Part shown: one piece after another, positions 35,201-41,400 of the stretch
How the letters are laid out: each line of letters opens with the position of its first letter
How positions within the stretch are numbered: position 1 is the first letter of the stretch
Origin: Spirosoma utsteinense
Lineage (GTDB): Bacteria; Bacteroidota; Bacteroidia; Cytophagales; Spirosomataceae
Direction of reading: 5' to 3'
Assembly: GCF_014282275.1 (NCBI RefSeq)
Contig: NZ_VFIA01000014.1
Span: 1-64,000, forward strand
DNA: 64,000 bases
Notes under the pieces: model-generated
Database searches by the model: none
The model's input: the letters and a program-made list of their open reading frames with translations, nothing else
What the model was told of the DNA's origin: nothing
Translations under genes and position numbers: made by a program

Positions 35201-37943
35201 TCGTGATGAAAGCGCCCTGCTGGTTGTTGAAGGTACTGGCCCCGCCGTTACCCCACACCACACAGTTGGTCAGCACGGGGCGGCTGTTTCCCTGAAAAGC
35301 AACGTTGCCCATCGCCCCGCCGGAGGCAGCCGAGTTGGCCTGAAACGAACAATTGGTCAGGCTGGGATTACTGTTGCCCCCAATACTCCCATCGTTGTAG
35401 ATGGCCCCACCCCGATTGGCGGCATTGCTCTGGAAGGCGCAGTTGATCAGGCTGGGGTTACTGTTGCCGTTCGTGTAACCGGCGTTGTAGAGGGCCCCAC
35501 CCCCATTGGCGGCTGTATTGCCAAGAAACAGACAGTTCCGAATCAGAGGGCTACAGTTGTTGTTGGCGCTACTGCCGTTGTTTATCATTCCCCCGCCCGA
35601 ATCGTCGGGTGAGTTGCCATTGGCATTGCCGCCGGTAATGAGGAAGCCATCCAGCACCGCCGTGTTAGTCAGGCCCGTGGGGTTGTTGATGACGTGGTAA
35701 CTGTTGTCGGCGGTGTTACCCGCGGCACCGATGTCGCCACTGAGTATGGTCGCCAGCGGGGTACTCAGCACCCGTTGGCTCAGGACGGTTTCATTACCCG
35801 CAAAGCCCCCGTAGATAGGCACCCCGTTCTTCATCGAGAAACTGATACTGCGGTCGTTGGTGGTGGTGGGTTTGTAGGTGCCCGTGGCTACCCAGACCTG
35901 CTCAGCACCGGTGAAGTTGATCTGGCTTTGGAGATTACCACTGGCATCGGCCCAGCTGTTACCGCTACCCTTTGCGCCCGCCCGAACGTAGCGGATGGGC
36001 GTAGCGGACGCTACTCTCAGGACGTAGGGTGCACTCACCCCCGAACAACTGGTGGCATTGGTGGCCTTGACGGTAATCGAAAAACTGCCCACCCCAGCAG
36101 GCGTGCCACTCAGCGTGCCATTGGCCGCCAGACTCAGTCCCGCAGGCAAACTGCCGCTGGCCAGACTGTAGCTGTAGGGACCTGCACCCCCCGAAGCCAC
36201 AAAAGGCTGGCTGAAGGCTACACCTGACGTCGCCGTGCTCACGCTGGGGACGGTGATGGCGAGTCCCCCAGCGGCCTGATACTCATAGGCCCCCATATCA
36301 ACCCGTTCACCAAATATGCGGGGATTATTCGCCAGATCAGTAGTAATACCCACTAAACCAGTAGCCGAGTTCAACCCCGCGTTGACAGCCGGGCTACAGG
36401 CGAAGAGAGCCGGATCGCTGGTGCTGGCAAAGGGCGAGACGGTAACTTTCCGATTACTCGGGCTATCCGAATAGCCATTCACTGAAGCATCAAACAAACT
36501 ATACGTGGCGGAGATAGTAGTAGAATTATTGGTAAACGTACTGGCTCCTCCATTGCCAAACAATACACAGTTGATTAGGGTGGTATTAGACAAATAACCA
36601 TTTCCATAACCAAAGCCAAAGAGCACCCCACCAGCACCAGCGTTATTAGCTTGAAAGGTACAGTTGGTCAGCACCAATTCGATTTCACCTTCATATCTGG
36701 TAAAGTTGTAGACGGCCCCGCCGGAGGAAGCAGTATTGGATTGAAACAAACAGTTGGTCAGCTTAGGACTGCTCCTGTTATCCCCGCGAATACCACCCGT
36801 TAGGTTGTAAATGGCCCCGCCATCGACAGCCGAATTAGTCTGAAACGAACAATTGCGGATGAGTGGGCTGCTGTTACCATTAAAATCCCCATCGTTGAAA
36901 ATGGCTCCGCCCTGATCCGCTGCACGATTGGTCTTAAACGAACAATTGGTCAGCTTAGGGCTACTGTTACCCCCATCGCTTCGACCATTGTTGCAAATAG
37001 CCCCGCCGGAGACAGCACGGTTGTCCTCAAAAGAGCAGTTCGTTAATTCGGGGCTACTTGTTCTCCCTCTAAACCCATCGTTGTAGACGGCCCCGCCAGC
37101 GTCAGCCGAATTGGACTGAAAAAGACAGTTAGTCAGTGTGGGCTGGATAGCGGTACTAGACCCTCCCCTGTTATAAATAGCCCCGCCTTTGCTGGGATCA
37201 GTGGTCACCGGGCTGATAGCGGTATTATTCCGGAAGACACAGTTGGTTAATGTGGGGCTGCTGACGCCCGAGGCCGAGCTACCGCCGTTGTAGATGGCCC
37301 CACCAAAGGTAGCCGAATTAGCCACAAACAAACAGTTGCTGATTTGTGGGCTGCTAGGCGGACCACTACTTGGGTTCGCGAAAGATGACTGGTCAACATT
37401 ACATATGCCCCCACCAATATTCCGTGGCTCCTGGGGTGGTCCTGGTTCGTTGGCATTGCCCCCCGTAATGACAAAGCCATCCAGCACCGTGATGTTGGTT
37501 ACCCCGAGACGATTCAAAATGACGTGGAAGCTGTTGTCTTCTGCATCACCTGCCGCGCCAATATCGCCGGAAAGGATGGTGGCCGAGGGGGTGGTCAGGT
37601 TAATGGCTGGGCGGGCACCTAGAGCAGTTTCATTACCTACAAAGCCCCCGTACATGTTCACCCCGTTCTTCATGGCAAAGCTGACGGTGCGGTCGGTATT
37701 GGCATTGCCACCGGGTTTGTAGGTGCCCGTGGCTACCCAGACCTGCTGACCATTGCTGCTGGCATTGATCATAGCCTGCAAGTCGCCACTGGCGTTGGCC
37801 CAGCTACTGCCGTTGCCCGTGGCAGCGGATTTCACATACCGAATCGACTGGGCTTGAGTCAGTAGGCTGCTACCTGACAGCAGCACTAGCAGCGGGAGGG
37901 TTCGCACCAGAAAACGGGTAAAAGAAGGTAAAGAAAGCGTCAT
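26274..37943 (-). CDS. Giant T9SS-sorted modular surface protein, 3889 residues
   Basis: Signal peptide at residues 1-32 (LLVLLSGSSLLTQAQ). Then five homologous modules start near residues 34, 648, 1084, 1596 and 2019, each opening with IRYV--GA-GSG-SWADASG, with YGGF/LGGF motifs, and running into a right-handed beta-helix made of repeats of the type L-NC-F--N-A--GGA-YN-G (choice-of-anchor/polymorphic-repeat style), and closed by an He_PIG-like Ig module (GSLP-GLSL---G-LSGTP). From about 2440 to 3310 come Ig-like repeats (G-YSVTVT---GCSA). From about 3319 three repeats of FAIT-VTTVSC ... YNWL-AC alternate with cadherin-like modules. The last 90 residues are a T9SS type A sorting domain (VVLGNPVAGETVRFEV). 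It should be a very long fibrous surface or secreted adhesin; no catalytic motif was seen. The AraC-type hybrid regulator is divergent from it. Confidence 0.9.
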   Translation of the reverse strand: MTLSLPSFTRFLVRTLPLLVLLSGSSLLTQAQSIRYVKSAATGNGSSWANASGDLQAMINASSNGQQVWVATGTYKPGGNANTDRTVSFAMKNGVNMYGGFVGNETALGARPAINLTTPSATILSGDIGAAGDAEDNSFHVILNRLGVTNITVLDGFVITGGNANEPGPPQEPRNIGGGICNVDQSSFANPSSGPPSSPQISNCLFVANSATFGGAIYNGGSSASGVSSPTLTNCVFRNNTAISPVTTDPSKGGAIYNRGGSSTAIQPTLTNCLFQSNSADAGGAVYNDGFRGRTSSPELTNCSFEDNRAVSGGAICNNGRSDGGNSSPKLTNCSFKTNRAADQGGAIFNDGDFNGNSSPLIRNCSFQTNSAVDGGAIYNLTGGIRGDNRSSPKLTNCLFQSNTASSGGAVYNFTRYEGEIELVLTNCTFQANNAGAGGVLFGFGYGNGYLSNTTLINCVLFGNGGASTFTNNSTTISATYSLFDASVNGYSDSPSNRKVTVSPFASTSDPALFACSPAVNAGLNSATGLVGITTDLANNPRIFGERVDMGAYEYQAAGGLAITVPSVSTATSGVAFSQPFVASGGAGPYSYSLASGSLPAGLSLAANGTLSGTPAGVGSFSITVKATNATSCSGVSAPYVLRVASATPIRYVRAGAKGSGNSWADASGNLQSQINFTGAEQVWVATGTYKPTTTNDRSISFSMKNGVPIYGGFAGNETVLSQRVLSTPLATILSGDIGAAGNTADNSYHVINNPTGLTNTAVLDGFLITGGNANGNSPDDSGGGMINNGSSANNNCSPLIRNCLFLGNTAANGGGALYNAGYTNGNSNPSLINCAFQSNAANRGGAIYNDGSIGGNSNPSLTNCSFQANSAASGGAMGNVAFQGNSRPVLTNCVVWGNGGASTFNNQQGAFITTSYSLFETSATGYNAGTGNLTTTTSPFASTTTTLLSCSSSAIDAGDPATPAATVGSIDLAGNARFFNGGRIDMGAYEVQEATTIAITTPNVSTATLGADFNQSFTATGGTGPYSYSLASGSLPTGLGLATTGVLSGTPTQIGSFTITVLGRSARGCSGVSAAYVLTVRAPISPIRYVRAGAAGSGSSWADASGNLQSQIDFAGAQQVWVAQGTYKPTTTTGPDSRTISFTMKNGVRIIGGFAATDTPTLAERNPGRFVTTLSGDIGTAGNTGDNSYHVIRNLFIDNTAVLDGFFITGGRANGTSDQPTDGKGFGGGMYNYGGSPVLIDCNFQSNSASFEGGGLFNFGNSEPTVVNCSFQSNSASFGGGMSNNSSSPTVINGTFQSNTASTIGGGVYNYYGSPKLISCLFQANSALEGGGMYSSNAETTPTVINCSFQGNSAQRGGGVANAYTNVTLTNCTFQGNTATIFGGGVYNLSGSASLTNCVLFGNGEANTLYSISGSVGATYSLFESSVTGYAGDNNLTTTVSPFVSPTDASLNGCSPAINAGDNAAYNAAYPPTISSTTDVAGNPRLFPSGGRIDMGAYEYQAAPNPAPTVAIPSVSTVTVGVAFSQTFTASGSNGPYSYSLVGGSLPPGLSLSTTGVLSGTPTQTGSFTLTVLGQGANGCSREGAPYVLTVQPATPIRYVRVGASGSGNSWADASGDLQSQIRLSGAEQVWVAQGTYTPGPAGNTDRNARFAMKNGVRILGGFAASGNPTLTERNLTGFPTVLSGDIGEAGNPADNAYSVINNPPGLTATAVLDGFVIRDGNANGSDYSRGGGMINDDNSSPTLINCSFVSNSATEGGGIYNNFYSTPTLINCSFIGNSASQVGGAVYNYNSNPSFTNCSFVSNSASQRGSVLFSSYNINLTLTNCVLFNNGGPSTFYTNTGSVTVRYSLMETGVTGYTDGGNNLTTTVSPFVSSSDTRLNGCAPAINAGDNAAYSSANGPSTDPASNARIFPSGGRNDMGAYEYQAPPTVIIVSAPGVSTAAVGVAFSQTFTASGGSSPYTYTVDSGSLPTGLNLASNGTLSGAPTQAGSFTITVKTTDASGCSGVSAPYVLTVESATPIRYVRTGATGSGNSWADASGDLRGQIDLVGTQQVWVAQGTYKPTGTPAAPGTDRNSNFSMKNGVSILGGFPASGNPTLTERNPAGFPTILSGDIGTVGSNTDNSLHVIYNSNVDNTAVLDGFVIRDGNANASGGFESYGGGIFNTGSSPTLTNCSFLSNAATVSGGGVYSYQGSTTLTNCVFQGNSASFGGGILSQYGSLAVTNCSFQGNTASQGGAIFAFSGISTLTNCVLFDNGGTNTFYGYDGGSVTVRYSLLETGVTGYTDGGNNLTTTVSPFVSSSDTRLNGCAPAINAGDNAAYSSANGPATDPASNARIFPSGGRIDMGAYEYQAPPTVFTLPVPGVSTATLGVPFSQTFTASGGTSPYSYSLAIGSLPPGLSLANTGVLSGTPTQTGSFTITVKAADANGCSGVSAPYGLTVTEAVSPNPTLAGFAASPGAVCVGSPVAFTATVGNLTGEYSYTLTNGGSAPLTGSASGSPFSQSITASGTGTQSFTLTVSANGQSASSVTALTVNPRPVASLVSSGTLSCGVTSVTLTASPSGQTYTFSSGATQIGNGPTATVSNAGVYSVTVITANGCSATASTSVISTTAAVTITMPGVSTATVDVAFSQAFTASGGTGPYSYSLASGSLPPGLSLASTGVLSGTPTQSGSFTITVRGQDATGCSGVSAPYGLTVTEAASPNPTLAGFAASPGAVCAGSPVSFTAMVGNVTGEYSYTLTNGSSTPLSGSASGNTFSQSLTATGSGAQRFTLTVSDDGQSASSETTLTVNPLPMASLTNNGPLSCAQTSVTLTADGGSSYTFASGSGVLGTPGPANTVVVSTPGTYSVTVASASGCVSTTSTSVTADQQVPLVSISPSSATLSCTSPTVSLTAMGTGTVRWSTGETTPIISVTTAGTYSVTLTSASSCSASASAVIGGDQSAPTASISPSSATLTCASPTVSLTAVGAGNVLWSTGSTDRVITVSASGTYSVTLTSANGCSASASAVISGDQSALTVSLVSSGSLTCAVVSVTLTASPNGQTYTFSGPGVISSTGNTAVVNVAGTYSVTVTNGITGCASTTSITISRDASTPIATISASPSTTLSCAQTSLTLTAGGGNSYTFNGPGVVSQSGNQAVVNASGTYSVTVTNESTGCFSTTSITISQDNTVPSASLASSGTLSCAVTSVTLTANPNGQSYRFSAGASQIGSSNQATVSTPGLYSVTVINGGNGCTGVASVSVGQDNTAPQVTITANPSLTVTQGQSATLTAQGGNTYTWSTGANSDGIVVSTAGTYSLTGTATNGCTGTASATLTVNPVVSGPFAITAVTTVSCDPILPNRFSVSFNPRYQGLDGTAVSFSVANELFPTVQPGPYTLQLYADNPTITLNAVQNGVSSRFAYNWLAACNSATTPNTPPRVQMGIPGQTATQGSYVSYVIPDGTFTDTETPGSLKLSATGLPPGLSFSGATLSGTPSSTVGSPVSLTITATDPGGLTASTTLQLTVQPATGTPAPTAPFAITGVTTISCTPVADRISISFAPRYAGMSGQPIAFEVVNELAPTTDPAPYSLTLYRDNPVITLRATQTNGPGPVTFRYNWLTACASVGQDNTPPLLNEPVTPQSATVGVGYSLNVVNTFIDQETPNQITLTSSVLPAGLSLSGKMISGSPSMSGVSSVTLTATDGGGLSTSTIFSITVVPGTTQPPTPPTTGPFSITGVTTVSCEVVSASQRRVTFSPRYAGLDGNPVSFRVVNETVATTNSGPYSLTLYTDNPVIALSAVQNGASTQFSYNWLSACSTNARQGAFLEVPLSVVVLGNPVAGETVRFEVRGAEGQPLQLTLINLQGQVVSKRVVEQAGSVEIQSLPLSSQPAGLLLLRVSTPRQSQTVNVLNR
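30873..31140 (-). repeat. 268-bp intragenic duplication, copy 1
   Basis: Near-identical (about 96 percent by eye) to 32148-32415. The offset is exactly 1275 bp, i.e. 425 codons, so both copies are read in the same frame. They encode the last beta-helix residues and the anchor segment (PAINAGDNAAYSSANGP, then DMGAYEYQAPP) of the fifth and fourth modules. Confidence 0.85.
32148..32415 (-). repeat. 268-bp intragenic duplication, copy 2
   Basis: Second copy of the duplication at 30873-31140, with about ten scattered base differences. The equivalent segments of the other three modules are clearly more diverged, so this pair was duplicated or homogenised recently. Confidence 0.85.
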
Positions 37944-38493
37944 AGAGATGAGTTTTGAATGCGTCGTTTATGCAGAAAAGAAACCAGCAAGGTGGGTTAT
38001 TGGGGGATGAGGCATCGCCCCCTCGCCCGTTTAAGACATGGGGAGGTGACGCATGAGGGGCGGGTAAGCACTGGACGAGTAAGGATGAAAAGAGGAAGAT
38101 TCGGCCGCAGTCAACCCCGAATCAGCTCCCCAAATCGGGAGATAAAAAAGGGAGCTTTTCGGTCCTGAATGCTGGTGCAAGTTTAGCCGAAGGCCGTCAG
38201 ACCGATGTGCAGATTTCACCCAAATAGGTGCAGATTTCGCCCAAACAGTGGCTTGTTGGTGGTACAGTAAGAAAAAAGTGGAATAAAATCAGTGTTTTAT
38301 CTGGTTTTTTCAGAAAATGAAAATTGCGTAGGTAGGAAAGTCCAGTACCGGAATTACCAGGGCGGCCATTGGGCAGACCAGCCAGGGGAGAAGGACGGCA
38401 GCAAAAGAATATCCCACTTAGTATACGTATTAAGATAAGACACTACTTATATTTGACCGTTCATCCCCGGAATCAGACCTTACCAATCATACG
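37944..38493. other. Divergent intergenic region, giant gene / hybrid regulator
   Basis: 550 bp between the two divergent starts. It must hold both promoters. The main structure is the 21-bp tandem repeat at 38207-38248, listed separately. No protein-like frame is present on either strand. Confidence 0.6.
38207..38248. promoter_or_regulatory. Two 21-bp direct repeats, candidate AraC-type operator
   Basis: Two adjacent copies of GTGCAGATTTCrCCCAAAyAG (38207-38227 and 38228-38248), 19 of 21 positions identical. A 21-bp direct repeat places two half-sites on the same DNA face two turns apart, the arrangement of AraC-family sites such as araI1-araI2. It is 264 bp from the giant gene start and 246 bp from the hybrid regulator start, so it could serve either or both. 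Confidence 0.6.
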
Positions 38494-41400
38494 GTGAAAA
38501 AAGCGGTCGGCCTGGCCATATCCTTCTTAGTTGATTTCTGTTCGATGGCCGGGTCCCTCCAGACCGGGTCCCTCCAGACCGGGTCCCTCCAGACCGGGTC
38601 CCTCCAGACCGGGTCCCTCCAGACCGGGTCCCTCCAGACCGGGTCCCTCCAGACCGGGTCCCTCCAGACGGGAGCGCAGCACTTTGCGGCATCCGTTCAG
38701 CGGTACGGAACCGAGCAGGGGCTGGCCCACCGCGAAGTGAACGCTATTTTTCAGGACCGCCGGGACTTCATGTGGTTCGGCACCAAGTTTGGGCTCAACC
38801 GCTTCGACGGGGCTACCTTCACGACGTATACCCGTGAAAAAAATGGGCTCGACTTTGACGACATTCAGTCCATCGCTCAAGATGCCGATGGGTGGCTGTG
38901 GCTCATGGGTCCCGAGGGCAAATCAGCCATCACCCTCTTTAACCCTATAACAGGAGTAGCCACCTCCTTCGAGAAACGGTTCCACCATCCCCGACCCAAC
39001 CACCCCCCGGATTGGACGCCAATTCTGCTGAATAGTGACGACGGGACCATTTTCTTTGTTGATTACCAACCGGCCAGCCTGAACGTCTACCACCCCCGGT
39101 CGGGTCTGAAGACGGTGCCGCTACCCCGGTACAAAACCCTGGCGCTGGTGGCCGTTACTACCCGCAACACAGTCTGGGCCATTGCTAACCGGAACCAACT
39201 GGTGGAACTAACGCCGGAGGGGCGCGTGCTGCAAACCTACAACCACCCCAAAACCAGCCGTATCTATGCCTATTATGGCCAGCGTAACGCCGGTACGGAT
39301 TTCTTTTACCAGACTATACCAGACTCGTTGCACCCGGCGGTAAGCCAACTGTATAAAATCGACGGGGCAGGTCATCGTCAGCCGACCCTGGCTGCTCTGG
39401 TTGAGTCGAAAAAAATTGACAATTCAGTGGGCTACACCTTCGACCGGAGTGGACTGACCCTGAACGGTAACCAGCTGCATGACTCCACTGGAAACGTTAT
39501 CCTCGACATCAGCGATCAACTGTCCAGTGGCCCGATTGATGCCCGGAGCTTCTTCCGGGACCAAAACGGGGACTTTTGGTTAGGAACCAGCTTTGGCCTC
39601 TACCAGATTCGGATTAGTCAAAACTATTTCCACCGTCTGTTCTATCAGTCCGGCAGCGGGAAACAACCCGCTGTGCGCGGCATAACCGCCGTGGGCGATA
39701 CGCTCTACACGAATCTGGAGAACAGTCTTGGTTTGTTTGCCAGTCGGCGTTCGGGGGCATTGGTTCGCCAAGTGTTTGCGAATCCGAAGTCATTCAGAAG
39801 CTTAAGCGGTCCGGTGGAAAAAAAGCTGTACCTGGGGGAGGAATATACGCTGGTGGCCTACGATTATCGAACCACCAGGACCAGCGTGATGCCCATACCC
39901 GGCCCGGGAACCGTATGGACTATTCATCCCTTTTCGGCCAATCCCCACCGGTTGCTGGCTGGTGGAGACCCCGGCCTGTGGCTGGTCGACCCAGCCATAA
40001 ACCAAGTTACCCCCTTCCGGGGTTATAACCAGTTTTCCGAGTTAGCCCAGGCTCACGTATTACACATTGGTACCGACCGGCAAGGCACGATCTGGCTCTG
40101 CACCACCACGGGGCTCTACACCGTCGACCCTAAAAAGGGCGTTACGGCCCGCTATTGGCGGGGTGGCAGGGGTGCTTTCAAGCTACCAGCCGACAGCTAC
40201 CAGCATTTTTACCAGGCACCCAACGGGCTCTTCTGGCTGGCCACGGCCAATGCGGGACTGGTGCGCTGGGACCGCACCCGGAGCCGCTACCGCCAGTTCA
40301 AACGGGCCGATGGGTTGAACAACGATAATATTTACGCGGTGTATGCCGACCGCCGGGGCCACCTCTGGCTCAGCAGCGACTACGGCATTATGCAGTTTGA
40401 TCCGGTCCGGCTCACCACCCGGGCCTATACGGTGCAGAATGGCATCACCCACAACGAGTTCAACCGCATCGCGCACTACCAGGATGCGCAGGGGCGACTC
40501 TATTTCGGTGGTCTCAACGGGGTAACGACCTTCGATCCGCGTGATTTCGAAGCCGAACCCCCACTGCCCGCCCTACCCCTGCGGGTGGTAGCCTTCCGCC
40601 AGTTCGATGCCGACCGCAATACGCTGGTCGACAAGACCGGGGAACTCATTAAAACCAATCAAATCACACTGCTGCCCGACGACCGGAGCAGTATCCTCGA
40701 TTTCGCGCTGCTCAACTACACCGATGCCCAGAAAAATACGTATGCCTACCAATTCAGGGGGGTGGATAATACCTGGCGCTACCAGACGGAATCCTCGCTG
40801 CGGCTGGGCAACCTGCCCTACGGCGACCATGAACTGCTGATTCGGGGGCAGGCTGCCGATGGTCGACTGTCGTCGTCAACGCTATCCATTGGGGTACACG
40901 TTCAGCGGCCGTTTTATCTGCGCGGCTGGTTTGCCTTTCCGCTGGTGTTTCTGTTGCTGGGCGGAGTGTGGGCCTGGGGTCGGTGGCGGGACTGGCAATA
41001 CCAAAAGTCACAGATCCGGCTGCAAAACCAGATCAACGAGGCTACCCAGACCATTGCCCGGCAGGCTCAGGATCTGTTACAGCTTGATGAGACGAAATCA
41101 CGCTTTTTTGCTAACATCTCTCATGAGTTCCGTACGCCCCTGACGGTGATTCTGGGCATGGCCGACAACCTCCACCGGCAGGCAGATCCCCAGTTGCGGA
41201 AGTCGGCCCTCCTGATTGAGCGCAACGGCCGCAACCTGCTGCGGCTGATCAATCAGATTCTGGACCTCTCCCGGCTGGAAGCCGGCAAGATGCCGCTCAA
41301 ACTCGTGCGAACCGACCTGATCCACTTTGTTCGGTACGTGGGTGAATCGTTTCATTCGATAGCCGAGACAAAACGTGTACGCCTGATCGTACACGCGGAG

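Noticed and set aside
38551..38670. CRISPR array
   Set aside because: The unit is 15 bp, directly tandem, without spacers and in frame with a coding gene.
38480..38880. Minus-strand collagen-like GLEGP repeat protein over the minisatellite
   Set aside because: It is the reverse reading of the 15-bp array; outside the array it has no protein-like features. Kept only as part of the minisatellite observation.
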